Shown here piece by piece: positions 27,341-36,071 of a DNA stretch of 64,000 nucleotides (positions are counted from its first letter, which is position 1; each line of letters starts with the position of its first letter). Made by a program: the position numbers and the translations under genes. Location of the stretch: assembly GCF_030164425.1 (NCBI RefSeq), contig NZ_JASNJD010000023.1, forward strand, positions 1-64,000. Direction: 5' to 3'. Source of the stretch: Pseudodonghicola flavimaris (lineage in GTDB: Bacteria > Pseudomonadota > Alphaproteobacteria > Rhodobacterales > Rhodobacteraceae). Below the pieces are notes generated by a model that worked only from the letters and a program-made list of their open reading frames with translations, ran no database searches and was not told the origin of the DNA.

Positions 27341-27796
27341 ATGTTCGCAGGCGTTCCCAGATTTGCCCGGCTGATCGGGTTGGCCGCGCTGATCCCCTTC
27401 GCCTGGGGTGTGGCAACACAGTTCAGTGCCGATCTCTCCGCCTGGGGCAGCGCCCGGCTGGGGCCGCGGTTCGTCGCCCCCTATGTCCAGCTGTTTTTTG
27501 GCTCGGTCATGCTGTGTTTCCTGTCCGGCGCGCTCTGGGGCTTTGCCACCCGCGCCAGCGGCGCGCTGGCCGCGGCGGCCTATGTGCTGGCGGCGGTGCC
27601 GCCGATCTGGGCCTATGTGGTCACCGGCGGCGGCCCGACCTCCGCCGCGATGAACCTGATCTTCGGCTTCGCCGGTCTGGCGCTGCTGGATCTCGCCTTT
27701 GCCTACTGGCGGCTGGCCCCCGGCTGGTGGCCGCGGCTGCGGCTGCCGATGGCCACCGTCATCATCGCCTGTCTTGCTGTGGGAGTGTACCTGTGA
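27341..27796 (+). CDS. DUF3429 family membrane protein
   Basis: A 151-residue protein with about five hydrophobic segments, of the DUF3429 family (function unknown). It contains LIGLAALIPFAWGVATQF, VQLFFGSVMLCFLSGALWGF and a C-terminal [12 protein letters not shown]. It is packed between the LysE-type gene (4 bp upstream) and the methyltransferase gene, whose GTG overlaps its stop. Confidence 0.82.
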   Translation: MFAGVPRFARLIGLAALIPFAWGVATQFSADLSAWGSARLGPRFVAPYVQLFFGSVMLCFLSGALWGFATRASGALAAAAYVLAAVPPIWAYVVTGGGPTSAAMNLIFGFAGLALLDLAFAYWRLAPGWWPRLRLPMATVIIACLAVGVYL

Positions 27797-28386
27797 GCGA
27801 TCCCGAAACCATCGCCATCTATGACGCCCGCGCCACCGATTACGCGGCGCAGAACGAAGACTATGTCCGCCGCGACCCGCAGCTTGCCACCTTTATCGCC
27901 GCCTGCCCCGCCGGTGGCCATGTGCTGGATCTGGGCTGCGGCCCCGGCACCTCCTCGGCGCTGCTGGCCGAGGCCGGCCTGAAGGTCCTGGCCACAGATG
28001 CCTCCGCCGGCATGGTGGAGCTGGCCGGGCAACATCCCGGGGTCACCGCCCGGCAAGCCACCTTCGACGAGATCGAGGGCGAGGATCTCTATGACGGGAT
28101 CTGGGCCAGCTTCTGCCTGCTGCATGCGCCGCGCGCAGACTTTCCACGCCATCTGGCGGCGCTGCGCCGCGCGCTGAAGCCCGGCGGCAGCTTCGCCATC
28201 GGCATGAAGCTGGGCGAGGGCGAGGCGCGGGACAAGATTGGCCGGCTCTACACCTACTACACACGCGAGGCGTTGATGACGCATCTGAAAGACGCCGGTT
28301 TCACCCCGGTCAGCGAGACATCCGTAAAGGGCGAAGGGCTGGACGGCAGCATGGCGCAGCTGATCACGGTGATCTGCGATGGCTGA
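27793..28386 (+). CDS. Class I SAM-dependent methyltransferase
   Basis: A 197-residue methyltransferase with motif [20 protein letters not shown] (SAM-binding), an acidic motif II ([14 protein letters not shown]) and [17 protein letters not shown] as the later block. The Tyr-rich N-terminus ([15 protein letters not shown]) is typical of small-molecule or ubiquinone-type methyltransferases; the substrate is unknown. It starts at GTG 27793, overlapping the DUF3429 stop by 4 bp; its end overlaps rnhA by 8 bp. Confidence 0.86.
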   Translation: MSDPETIAIYDARATDYAAQNEDYVRRDPQLATFIAACPAGGHVLDLGCGPGTSSALLAEAGLKVLATDASAGMVELAGQHPGVTARQATFDEIEGEDLYDGIWASFCLLHAPRADFPRHLAALRRALKPGGSFAIGMKLGEGEARDKIGRLYTYYTREALMTHLKDAGFTPVSETSVKGEGLDGSMAQLITVICDG

Positions 28387-28846
28387 GCTCTTCGCCTATA
28401 CCGACGGCGCCTGCTCCGGCAATCCCGGCCCGGGCGGCTGGGGCGTCCTGCTGCGCGCGATGGAGGGCGACAAGATCGCCAAACAGCGCGAGCTGAACGG
28501 CGGCGAGGCCCAGACCACCAACAACCGGATGGAGCTTCTGGCCGCGATCAACGCGCTGGAGAGCCTGACCCGGCCCAGCGAGATCACCATCGTCACCGAC
28601 AGCAACTATGTGAAGAACGGCATCACCGGCTGGATCTTCGGCTGGAAGAAGAACGGCTGGAAGAACGCCGCCAAGAAGCCGGTGAAGAACGCCGAGCTGT
28701 GGCAGCGGCTGGACGCAGCGCAGGCCCGCCACAAGGTGACCTGGAAATGGGTCAAGGGCCATGCCGGCCATCCGGAGAACGAACGCGCCGACGAACTGGC
28801 GCGAGAAGGGATGAAACCCTTCAAGAAGACCGCCAAGGCGGGCTGA
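28379..28846 (+). CDS. rnhA: Ribonuclease HI
   Basis: A 155-residue RNase H that removes RNA from RNA-DNA hybrids. The catalytic Asp is in [18 protein letters not shown]; the Glu follows in [13 protein letters not shown]; further Asp residues are in [11 protein letters not shown] and [11 protein letters not shown]. It is full length, with a basic handle region ([13 protein letters not shown]). It is the last gene of the ispH-led run. Confidence 0.96.
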   Translation: MAELFAYTDGACSGNPGPGGWGVLLRAMEGDKIAKQRELNGGEAQTTNNRMELLAAINALESLTRPSEITIVTDSNYVKNGITGWIFGWKKNGWKNAAKKPVKNAELWQRLDAAQARHKVTWKWVKGHAGHPENERADELAREGMKPFKKTAKAG

Positions 28847-28861
28847 CACCGCGCGGATGCG

Positions 28862-28909
28862 GCCCGGCCCGAAGGCGGCCGGGCACAAGAACCGGGGCGA
28901 ATGCCCCGG
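28862..28909. terminator. Tandem GC hairpins between convergent rnhA and membrane-protein gene
   Basis: Two hairpins, GCCCGGCC/GGCCGGGC and CCGGGGC/GCCCCGG, lie between converging stops at 28846 and 28917. Neither has a T tract, so termination by them is only plausible. Confidence 0.4.
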
Positions 28910-28916
28910 GGCGCCC

Positions 28917-29162
28917 TCACTTCCGCCGAAAATAGGTCTGCCAGACCCAGATCACCACCAGCGCGCCCAGCACCGCGCCGACGAAGCCCGCCATTGCCCC
29001 CATCACCGTCAGCAGCAGGCGGATCACCAGCCCGCCCAGCAGCGCCCCGACGATGCCAATCAGCATGGTGGTGGGAATATCCGCCTCGATCCGCATGATG
29101 CGGGTGGCCAGAAACCCGGCTGCGGCACCGATGATCGCCAGTCCGATTACCCCCGCCAGCAT
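28917..29162 (-). CDS. GlsB/YeaQ/YmgE-family small membrane protein
   Basis: An 81-residue protein with three hydrophobic stretches and glycine zippers (GVIGLAIIGAAAGFLATRIM, MLIGIVGALLGGLVI, FVGAVLGALVVIWVW). It fits the transglycosylase-associated/GlsB family, linked to stress in other bacteria though its molecular action is unknown. It follows another small membrane protein gene by 3 bp. Confidence 0.75.
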   Translation of the reverse strand: MLAGVIGLAIIGAAAGFLATRIMRIEADIPTTMLIGIVGALLGGLVIRLLLTVMGAMAGFVGAVLGALVVIWVWQTYFRRK

Positions 29163-29165
29163 CGT

Positions 29166-29402
29166 CTATCTCCTCCAGTGAAACGGTACGATGATCAGCG
29201 CCCCGATGGAGGAGACGATGGCGTTCATCCCGGCAGAGTGAAAGCCGATCCCGAACATGACGCGGATGAAATAGAACAGAAAGGCGCCGCCGATGCAGAT
29301 GATGATCGACGGCAGGATACCGTTCTGGGTGAAACCGGATTTCTCCGAGGCATAGCCGATGATCCCCGCGATCACCACCGTACCCATCAGCGTCATATAC
29401 AT
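29166..29402 (-). CDS. Small membrane protein, two to three helices
   Basis: A 78-residue hydrophobic protein (MGTVVIAGIIGYASEKSG, IIICIGGAFLFYFIRVMF, NAIVSSIGALIIVPFHW). The glycine pattern resembles the neighbouring GlsB-type protein, but I cannot name a family. ATG 29402 has GGAAGGG at 8 bp; an upstream GTG at 29411 is also open. It is adjacent to and in line with the next small membrane gene, suggesting a two-gene unit after fmt. Confidence 0.7.
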   Translation of the reverse strand: MYMTLMGTVVIAGIIGYASEKSGFTQNGILPSIIICIGGAFLFYFIRVMFGIGFHSAGMNAIVSSIGALIIVPFHWRR

Positions 29403-29420
29403 CGCGCGCACCCTTCCCGG

Positions 29421-30326
29421 TTACAGACGGCTTCCCGCCGGCACCGGCCGGCCACGCAGGAACACATCGGCATCCTGCGCCCCCTTGCCCGCCCTTTGCA
29501 AGCGGGTCAGCCGCACCGCCCCCTCGCCGCAGGCGACGGTCAGCGCATCGTCCAGCACCTCGCCCGGCGCGCCGGAGCCGGAGGCCAGGCGCGAGGCCAG
29601 AAGCTTCAGCCGCTCGCCCTCAACGTCACACCAGGCACCGGGGAAAGGGGAAAGCCCGCGGATCTTGCGGTCGACCTCAACCGCCTGCCGGGTCCAGTCG
29701 ATCTTCGCCTCGGCCTTGTCGATCTTGGCGGCATAGGTGACACCCTCTTCCGGCTGCGGCTCCGACACCAGATCATCGAGCCCCGCCAGCGCGGTGACGA
29801 TCAGCGCCGCCCCCATGGCGGAGAGCCGGTCGTGCAGCTGATCGGTGGTCTCCTCCGCGCCGATCGGGGTGGCCTGGCGCAGCAGCACCGGTCCGGTATC
29901 GAGCCCCGCCTCCATCTGCATGATGCAGACGCCGGTTTCCGCATCGCCGGCCATGATGGCGCGATGGATCGGCGCCGCCCCGCGCCAGCGCGGCAACAGG
30001 CTCGCGTGGATGTTCAGACATCCTTTGGCCGGCGCATCCAGCACCGCCTGCGGCAGGATCAGCCCATAGGCGACCACCACGGCGATATCGGCGTTCAGCG
30101 CGGCGAACTCCGCCTGCGCCTCCGATGTCTTCAGGCTGACGGGATGGCGCACCTCAAGGCCCAACGCCTCGGCCCGGGCCTGCACCGGGCTCGGGCGGTC
30201 CTTCTTGCCGCGCCCCGCCGGGCGCGGTGGCTGGCAATAGACGGCGGCGATCTCATGCCCGGCCTCGACCAGCGCGTCGAGCACCGGGACCGAGAAATCG
30301 GGGGTTCCCATGAAGATGATGCGCAT
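29421..30326 (-). CDS. fmt: Methionyl-tRNA formyltransferase
   Basis: A 301-residue enzyme that formylates initiator Met-tRNA with 10-formyl-THF. [20 protein letters not shown] is the N-terminal block; [22 protein letters not shown] has the Asn-His catalytic pair and SLLPRWRG signature; the C-terminal tRNA-binding domain includes [11 protein letters not shown]. Full length. Normally paired with def; here three def homologues lie upstream, separated by a MaoC-like gene and two gaps. Confidence 0.96.
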   Translation of the reverse strand: MRIIFMGTPDFSVPVLDALVEAGHEIAAVYCQPPRPAGRGKKDRPSPVQARAEALGLEVRHPVSLKTSEAQAEFAALNADIAVVVAYGLILPQAVLDAPAKGCLNIHASLLPRWRGAAPIHRAIMAGDAETGVCIMQMEAGLDTGPVLLRQATPIGAEETTDQLHDRLSAMGAALIVTALAGLDDLVSEPQPEEGVTYAAKIDKAEAKIDWTRQAVEVDRKIRGLSPFPGAWCDVEGERLKLLASRLASGSGAPGEVLDDALTVACGEGAVRLTRLQRAGKGAQDADVFLRGRPVPAGSRL

Positions 30327-30507
30327 TGTCGGAGCTCCGTCGTGCCGGGATCGTTGTCGCCGCGCACCTTAGCCATGCGCGGGCGGGTGTCCAGCACCGG
30401 CGGTTGCGGGTGCCCGGCAACGGCGGGTCCCCTCGCTGAGATCGGGCAATCAGAGCAAGCCACGCAGCAGCCAAGCGCTGGGGAGCGCCGGCCGCTGTCT
30501 CATGGGA

Positions 30508-30978
30508 TCAGGACGCCGCTCCCTCCCCACGCGGGAAAATCCCGTTGCTGATGAATTCCATCACCGGCACGCCGTCCTGATTGCTGACTGTCACCTTGCT
30601 TTTGACAAAGCCGATGGGCCGGCTTTTCGAGGCGGTCAGATCGATCACCTCCATCCGCACCGACAGCACCTCGCCCGGGTAGACCGGTTTCAGCCAGCGC
30701 AGCGAGTCGATCCCGGGCGAGCCCAGCGACCGGCCGGTCCTGTCGAGGTTTTCCACCATCATCGCCATGGTCATGGCACAGGTGTGCCAGCCGCTGGCGC
30801 AAAGCCCGCCGAACAGCGACTGCTTCGCCGCCTCCTCGTCAAGGTGAAAGAACTGCGCGTCGTATTTGCTGGCGAAGTCGATGACCTCTTCCTTGGTCAC
30901 CTCATAGGCACCGAATTCCTGCACCTGCCCGATTTCGAAACGTTCGAAGGGAATGAATTCCATCGTCTTCTCGGCCAT
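30508..30978 (-). CDS. MaoC-like dehydratase (hot-dog fold) protein
   Basis: A 156-residue single hot-dog-domain protein. EFGAYEVTKEEVIDFASKYDAQFFHLDEEAA contains the R-hydratase-like Asp and His (here D...H), then LFGGLCASGWHTCAMTMAMM and SLRWLKPVYPGEVLSVRMEV. Such proteins hydrate enoyl-CoA or act on CoA thioesters. ATG 30978 has GGGAGGG upstream. It sits between def3 and fmt on the same strand with gaps of 144 and 181 bp, so its link to translation is positional only. Confidence 0.83.
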   Translation of the reverse strand: MAEKTMEFIPFERFEIGQVQEFGAYEVTKEEVIDFASKYDAQFFHLDEEAAKQSLFGGLCASGWHTCAMTMAMMVENLDRTGRSLGSPGIDSLRWLKPVYPGEVLSVRMEVIDLTASKSRPIGFVKSKVTVSNQDGVPVMEFISNGIFPRGEGAAS

Positions 30979-31122
30979 CCCGGCCCTCCCTGAGTGGTTC
31001 TCCTGCCCCGAAGGAGGGGCGAGGGGCGGCAGGGATGCAATGGGCAAAGCGCAGGCCATGGCACGAACGCCGCGTCACATGGCCGCGGACAGGACCCGGG
31101 ACGACAGCGGGGATGGACGCCG

Positions 31123-31620
31123 TCAGCCGGCCAGCTTGCGGGCCTTGCGCAGCAGCATGTCGCGTTTGACCTTGCTGAGATTGTCGAAATACATCCGCCC
31201 GTTCAGATGGTCGATCTGATGCTGGACGCTGGTCGCCCAGAGCCCGACGAAATCGCGTTCCTCGGTCTCTCCGGCCTCATTGAGAAACCGCACCGTCACC
31301 GCCCGCGGCCGTTCGATCCTGGCGGAGACTCCGGGCAGGTTGGGCGAGGCTTCCTCATGCACCCGCGGCTGGACCGAGGCGTGCAGGATCTCGGGATTGG
31401 CCATGCGCACCGCCTGACCCCGGCTGTCCGAGGCATCGACCACCGCGAGGCGCAGCAGCACGCCGATCTGCGGCGCCGCCAGGCCGACGCCGGGCATCGC
31501 CTCCATGGTGTCGATCATATCGGTCCAGATCGCCCGGATCTCGTCGGTAATCTCTTCCACCGGCCGGGCTGGGGTGCGCAGCCGCTTGTCGGGCCAGGGC
31601 AGGCAGGGGCGAGCGGTCAT
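31123..31620 (-). CDS. Peptide deformylase homologue, probably inactive (third of three)
   Basis: A 165-residue protein clearly of the deformylase fold: motif 1 is intact (GVGLAAPQ, residues 44-51). Motif 2, normally EGCLS with the metal-ligand cysteine, reads EASPN (residues 90-94), so serine replaces cysteine; motif 3, normally HExxH, reads HQIDH (134-138), so glutamine replaces the catalytic glutamate. Both changes should abolish standard metal-dependent catalysis. The frame is otherwise intact and translationally coupled to def2 (4-bp overlap), arguing for a kept non-catalytic role. It could be a binding or regulatory subunit; this is inference. Confidence 0.9.
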   Translation of the reverse strand: MTARPCLPWPDKRLRTPARPVEEITDEIRAIWTDMIDTMEAMPGVGLAAPQIGVLLRLAVVDASDSRGQAVRMANPEILHASVQPRVHEEASPNLPGVSARIERPRAVTVRFLNEAGETEERDFVGLWATSVQHQIDHLNGRMYFDNLSKVKRDMLLRKARKLAG

Positions 31621-32123
31621 GACGCGGGTCCTTGCTGATAGCGGGTCTCGGCCAGGGCGCGCGCCGTCGGCGTCAGCCGGTCGAAGGTCACCCGCCCGTC
31701 GAGATGATCGAGCTCGTGCTGGGCGCAGCGGGCGGCAAATCCGTCCAGCCGCTCCTGCCGGCGCGCGCCGGTCGCATCGGTCCAGGCCATCACCACCCAG
31801 TCGGGCCGCGCCACATCCGCCGTGATCCCGGGAATCGACAGGCAGCCTTCCTCCCCTGTCACCAGCTCGGGGGAGCGGTCGAGGATCTCCGGATCGATCA
31901 TCACGACCGGGCTGCGCGCGCCCTCTTTCCAGGTCACATCCATGACGAAGAGCCGCTGCATCGCACCAACCTGCGGGCCGGCCAGGCCACGCCCGGGCGC
32001 CGCATACATGGTGTCGAACATATCCGCGATCAGCTCCTGCAGCGGCGCCACCGCCGCGCCCACCGGGCTGCAGACCGTGGAGAGCCGCGGGTCGGGCCAT
32101 TTCAGGATCGGCAGAACCGCCAT
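31617..32123 (-). CDS. def: Peptide deformylase (second of three)
   Basis: A 168-residue deformylase homologue. Motif 1 is GRGLAGPQ (residues 44-51; alanine to glycine at one position), motif 2 EGCLS (92-96) and motif 3 HELDH (136-140), so cysteine, both histidines and the glutamate are kept and it should be active. The C-terminus is shorter than that of the first copy and lacks its basic tail. It starts about 1 bp before the end of the first def stop region and overlaps the third copy by 4 bp. Confidence 0.88.
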   Translation of the reverse strand: MAVLPILKWPDPRLSTVCSPVGAAVAPLQELIADMFDTMYAAPGRGLAGPQVGAMQRLFVMDVTWKEGARSPVVMIDPEILDRSPELVTGEEGCLSIPGITADVARPDWVVMAWTDATGARRQERLDGFAARCAQHELDHLDGRVTFDRLTPTARALAETRYQQGPAS

Positions 32124-32124
32124 C

Positions 32125-32643
32125 TCAGCCCCGGGCCCGGTCGCGCTTCAGTTTCTGCATCTTGCGGGTGATCATCTGCCGCTTCATCGGCCCCAGATAA
32201 TCGATGAAGAGCTTGCCGTTCAGGTGGTCGATCTCATGCTGAACACAGGTCGCCCAGAGCCCGTCGAAGGTTTCCCGATGCAGCTTGCCGTCACGGTCGA
32301 TCCAGGTGACATCCACCACCTTGGGGCGGGTCACCTCGGCATATTGATCGGGGATCGACAGGCAGCCCTCGTCATAGGTGTTCATCTCGTCCGAGGAAGC
32401 GATGACCTCGGGGTTGAACATCACCAGCGGCCGCGGCGGCTCCCCCTCCTCGCGCACGCAGTCGAGCACGATCAGCCGATCCAGCACGCCGACCTGCGGC
32501 GCCGCAAGGCCGATGCCCGGCGCGTCATACATCGTTTCCAGCATGTCATCGGCAAGCTGGCGCAGGTCATCAGAGATATCCGCGACCGGCGCGCAGACTT
32601 TCTTCAGGCGCGGATCGGGGTGAATAAGGATCGGACGTTTCAT
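32125..32643 (-). CDS. def: Peptide deformylase (canonical, first of three)
   Basis: A 172-residue deformylase that removes the N-formyl group from new proteins. All three motifs are intact: GIGLAAPQ (residues 43-50), EGCLS with metal-ligand Cys94, and HEIDH (136-140). A basic C-terminal helix (MKRQMITRKMQKLKRDRARG) matches the ribosome-binding helix of E. coli Def. ATG 32643 fits the family start; longer upstream frames are shadows. It leads the def-def-def run and is divergent from the MalY/PatB aminotransferase gene. Confidence 0.95.
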   Translation of the reverse strand: MKRPILIHPDPRLKKVCAPVADISDDLRQLADDMLETMYDAPGIGLAAPQVGVLDRLIVLDCVREEGEPPRPLVMFNPEVIASSDEMNTYDEGCLSIPDQYAEVTRPKVVDVTWIDRDGKLHRETFDGLWATCVQHEIDHLNGKLFIDYLGPMKRQMITRKMQKLKRDRARG

Positions 32644-32740
32644 GAGCCTGATGTAGGGGATGACGGTCGCCGCCGCAACGCCCCCCCTTGCACCCGGCGC
32701 CATTCCCGTTAGCTTCCGCCTCAGACAGACGGAGTTCCCC

Positions 32741-33913
32741 ATGAATTTTGACGAGATTATCGACCGCCGCGGTACCGACTGTGCCAAATGGGACCGGATG
32801 GAAGCGATCTATGGCGTATCCCCCGACGAGGGCATTCCCATGTGGGTCGCCGATACCGACTTCAAGGCGCCCGAGGTCGTGCTGCAGAAGGTCGCGGACA
32901 TGGTCGCCCACGGTGTCTTCGGCTATGTCGACTACAGCAAGGCCTATACCGACGCGATCCGCTGGTGGATGCAGACCCGGCATGACTGGGCGGTCGAGGC
33001 CGACTGGATCTTCACCACCACCGGTCTGGTCAATGCGGTGGGCATGTGCCTCGATGCCTATACCCAGCCGGACGACGAAATCCTGCTGTTCACCCCGGTC
33101 TATCACGCCTTTGCCAAGGTGATCCGTGCCGGTCACCGCAAGGTGGTCGAATGCCCGATGGTGAATGCCGAGGGACAGTACGAGCTGGACTTCGCCGCCT
33201 GGGATGCGCTGGTCACCGACAAGGCCCGGATGGTGGTCTTCTGCTCGCCGCACAATCCCGGCGGCCGGGTCTGGACCCGGGCAGAGCTGCAGGGGGTGAT
33301 CGACTTCTGCAAGCGCCACGACCTGCTGCTGGTCTCCGATGAAATCCACCACGATCTGATCTATCCCGGGCAGAAGCATATCCCGATGGCAATGGTCGAC
33401 CCCGACGCCAATGACCGGGTGATCATGCTGACGGCGCCGTCGAAGACCTTCAACGTCGCCGGCCTGCACACCGGCAATGTGATCATTCCCGATGCCGGCC
33501 TGCGCTCCCGCTTCGCCGACCGGATGAGCGCGCTGCACCTGTCGCCCAACTCGGTCGGGCAGGCGGTGGCAACGGCGGCCTATTCCCCCGAGGGGGCGGC
33601 CTGGGTCGATGCGCTGATGGAGTACCTCGACGGCAACCGGAAGATCTTCGACGCCGCGATCGCGGAGATTCCGGGGCTGAAATCCATGCCGCTGCAGGCG
33701 ACGTTCCTCGCCTGGGTGGATTTCTCCGGCACCGGGATGAGCCGGGAGGAATTCACCGCCCGGGTGGAGAAAGACGCCAAGATCGCCGCCAACCACGGGC
33801 CGACCTTCGGCATCGGCGGTGAAAGCTTCCTGCGCTTCAACCTCGGCACCCAGCGCGCCCGGATCGAAGACGCCTGCGCCCGGCTGAAGGCCGCCTTCGC
33901 GGATCTGCAGTAA
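32741..33913 (+). CDS. MalY/PatB family PLP-dependent aminotransferase / C-S lyase
   Basis: A 390-residue fold-type I PLP enzyme. It has MWVADTDFKAPEVVLQK, YSKAYTDAIRWWMQ, SPHNPGGRVWTR and SDEIHHDLIYPGQKH, and the Schiff-base lysine in TAPSKTFNVAGLHTG. These are MalY/PatB features; members have cystathionine beta-lyase activity, making homocysteine, pyruvate and ammonia. ATG 32741 has GGAG 6 bp upstream. A perfect 13-bp hairpin follows its stop. Confidence 0.88.
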   Translation: MNFDEIIDRRGTDCAKWDRMEAIYGVSPDEGIPMWVADTDFKAPEVVLQKVADMVAHGVFGYVDYSKAYTDAIRWWMQTRHDWAVEADWIFTTTGLVNAVGMCLDAYTQPDDEILLFTPVYHAFAKVIRAGHRKVVECPMVNAEGQYELDFAAWDALVTDKARMVVFCSPHNPGGRVWTRAELQGVIDFCKRHDLLLVSDEIHHDLIYPGQKHIPMAMVDPDANDRVIMLTAPSKTFNVAGLHTGNVIIPDAGLRSRFADRMSALHLSPNSVGQAVATAAYSPEGAAWVDALMEYLDGNRKIFDAAIAEIPGLKSMPLQATFLAWVDFSGTGMSREEFTARVEKDAKIAANHGPTFGIGGESFLRFNLGTQRARIEDACARLKAAFADLQ

Positions 33914-33923
33914 AGCAATATCA

Positions 33924-33958
33924 GCGCTCCGGGGCGATCAGTACCCGCCCCGGAGCGC
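33924..33958. terminator. Bidirectional hairpin between convergent genes
   Basis: A perfect 13-bp stem (GCGCTCCGGGGCG / CGCCCCGGAGCGC) with a 9-base loop lies between stops at 33913 (+) and 33980 (-). It has no T tract, but the position suits a two-way terminator. Confidence 0.6.
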
Positions 33959-33979
33959 CTGTGGCGTCCGATGTCAGGC

Positions 33980-34336
33980 TTATTCCGGCCGGGCCAGCAG
34001 CCCCACCGGGGCCTCCGGATCACGGCTGTAATCGGCCAGCGGCGCGGTCTCGCTCGCGGCGGTGCTGCGCTTGAACTCGAACCGCATCTCGCCCCCCTCT
34101 TCCTCCGCAGCCACGATCAGGCACTGATAGAGATGGCGGCTGCCCTCGTAGAGATCGACCAGCCCGCGCAGATGCGCCGCTTCCGCCGCATCGACGGAGA
34201 AACCGGTCTTCCACATCCGCAGCACCGGATAGAAACTGTCATCGGCCAGCACCCGCAAGCGGCTGGATTTCTTCAGCCCGGCCAGGCGAGCGGCGGCCAG
34301 CCCCTCGCGCAGTTCTTTCGACAGATAGGTGGTCAT
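33980..34336 (-). CDS. Conserved hypothetical protein, 118 residues
   Basis: I do not recognise a named family. The protein starts MTTYLSKELREGLAAARLAG and contains SRLRVLADDSFYPVLRMWKTGFSVDA, a basic first half with a helix-rich pattern, then LYEGSRHLYQCLIVAAEEEGGEMRFEFKR and an acidic tail. No signal peptide or membrane segment is seen. ATG 34336 has GGGAGGG upstream. It is divergent from the GST-like gene across 214 bp. Its compact, charged make-up is compatible with a small cytosolic regulator, but there is no direct evidence. Confidence 0.7.
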   Translation of the reverse strand: MTTYLSKELREGLAAARLAGLKKSSRLRVLADDSFYPVLRMWKTGFSVDAAEAAHLRGLVDLYEGSRHLYQCLIVAAEEEGGEMRFEFKRSTAASETAPLADYSRDPEAPVGLLARPE

Positions 34337-34550
34337 GCGGCGTCCCTCCCAAGGACAGATTTGCACCAACCCTGCGCCATCACAGAAAAAAATCAAGGCT
34401 TGCCCCGAAAAGCGGCAGATTTCCCCCGCCGCTGTGACCCGCCGGGCGCGCCCCTGCCTGTGCAGGGATGCAGGCGTGTTGCGCGCCTGTCGCCCTGTGA
34501 GACCCGGGGCAGAGCGTCTAGATCTCGGCAAACAGCCAAGGGAGACAGCT

Positions 34551-35525
34551 ATGGGTATGCTGGTCGACGGCATCTGGCAGGATGTCTGGTACGATACGAA
34601 GTCCACCGGCGGGCGGTTCGAACGCTCGAACGCGGCCTTCCGCAACTGGATCACCCCCGACGGCCGCGCCGGCCTGACCGGACGCGACGGCTTTGCCGCC
34701 GAATCGGGGCGCTATCACCTCTACGTCAGCCTCGCCTGCCCCTGGGCGCACCGAACGCTGATCTTTCGCAAGCTGAAGGGGCTGGAAGATCACATCTCCA
34801 TCTCGGTGGTGCATCCCGAGATGCTGGATCAGGGCTGGAGCTTTCTGACCGACGATCACGGTGCCACCGGCGACGGGCTTTACGGGCTCGACTATGCGCA
34901 TCAGATCTATACCCGCGCCAAGTCCGACTACAGCGGCCGGGTGACGGTGCCGATTCTCTGGGACAAGCAGCGGCAGACCATCGTCTCCAACGAAAGCTCC
35001 GAGATCATCCGGATGTTCAATTCCGCCTTCGACGGGGTCACCGGCAACACCGCCGATTTCTGGCCCGAAGCGCTGCGCGACCGGATCGAGGCGGTCAACG
35101 CCCGCATCTACGACACCGTCAACAACGGCGTCTACAAATGCGGCTTCGCCACCTCGCAGGCCGCCTATGACGCCGCCGAGGCACCGCTGTTCGACACTCT
35201 CGACTGGCTGGAGGGGCATCTGGCGCAGAACCGTTACCTGCTGGGCGACAGCCTGACCGAGGCCGACTGGCGGCTGTTCACCACGCTGGTGCGCTTCGAT
35301 CTGGTCTACAACCACCACTTCAAATGCAGCCGGGCGCGGATCGCCGATTACCCCAATCTCTGGGCCTATACCCGCGCGCTCTATCAGGTGCCCGGCGTGG
35401 CCGAGACCGTGGGGGTGGAGCATATCGTGCGCCACTATTACTACAGCCATCCGACGATCAATCCGAACCGGATCGTGCCGATGCTGACGACGCCGGATTT
35501 CGCCGCCCCGCACGGGCGGGGCTGA
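34551..35525 (+). CDS. Glutathione S-transferase, glutathionyl-hydroquinone reductase type
   Basis: A 324-residue Xi-class GST. SLACPWAHRTLIFRKLKG has the catalytic cysteine of the CPWA motif near residue 63; ESSEIIRMFNSAF is the glutathione-binding loop; the C-terminal helical domain contains LTEADWRLFTTLVRFD and the family end PNRIVPM. These enzymes reduce glutathionyl-hydroquinones or detoxify quinones. ATG 34551 has AAGGGAGA 5 bp upstream. It is monocistronic; the next gene converges with a 33-bp gap. Confidence 0.9.
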   Translation: MGMLVDGIWQDVWYDTKSTGGRFERSNAAFRNWITPDGRAGLTGRDGFAAESGRYHLYVSLACPWAHRTLIFRKLKGLEDHISISVVHPEMLDQGWSFLTDDHGATGDGLYGLDYAHQIYTRAKSDYSGRVTVPILWDKQRQTIVSNESSEIIRMFNSAFDGVTGNTADFWPEALRDRIEAVNARIYDTVNNGVYKCGFATSQAAYDAAEAPLFDTLDWLEGHLAQNRYLLGDSLTEADWRLFTTLVRFDLVYNHHFKCSRARIADYPNLWAYTRALYQVPGVAETVGVEHIVRHYYYSHPTINPNRIVPMLTTPDFAAPHGRG

Positions 35526-35558
35526 ACCGGCGCGGCGCAGGTGGCGGGCCGGTCGCGG

Positions 35559-35921
35559 TCAGCGCACCCCGCCGTAATGCGCCACCATGGCGGCCAGATC
35601 CTCGGGTGCGGTGCTGCTTTGCACATAAGCGCAGGCATTGGCGCTGTGGTTGAAGATCGAGCCGTCGGAAAACACCGAGGTATCGGTGACGAAGATCACC
35701 CGCGCCTGCGGCCGGCGGAAACTGGCGAAATCGGCCACCGCCAGCGCGCTGCCGTCCCCCAGCATCAGATCCAGCACGATGATATCGAAGGCGATGCTTT
35801 GCAGTTCGAGGATCGCGGCCTCCTGCGTCCGGGCCAGCCGCACCTCTCCACCCTGCTGTCGCAGGTGATCGGCCCAAAGCGCCCCGAGTTGGGGATTTTC
35901 CTCGACGATCAGTGTCTTCAT
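35559..35921 (-). CDS. Stand-alone receiver-domain protein, degenerate
   Basis: A 120-residue CheY-like protein. The phospho-acceptor Asp51 is present (IIVLDLMLGDGS), and a Glu pair (residues 7-8) replaces the usual Asp pair of the pocket. The conserved lysine near the end of beta-5 is missing: that part reads ACAYVQSSTAPEDL. Phosphorylation chemistry may therefore be altered. No output domain or adjacent kinase is present. The ATG at 35921 has GAGG only 2 bp away, so translation may begin elsewhere or be weak. Confidence 0.75.
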   Translation of the reverse strand: MKTLIVEENPQLGALWADHLRQQGGEVRLARTQEAAILELQSIAFDIIVLDLMLGDGSALAVADFASFRRPQARVIFVTDTSVFSDGSIFNHSANACAYVQSSTAPEDLAAMVAHYGGVR

Positions 35922-36071
35922 CACCTCACTCGCCCCGAAGACCCCTAAAAAGATAACAAAATTTAACTCACTCTCCAAGCAAGCGTTCCCCCGCCCAGGG
36001 CCGCCGGCTTGTGTCCGGGCGGCAAATCCGCTTCAAGCGGGCCGACCCCGACCGCGACGACAGGAACCCCG

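Noticed and set aside
35922-36071. A cobalamin riboswitch upstream of cobC
   Set aside because: No B12-box-like sequence (GCCACTG type) was visible on reading the leader.
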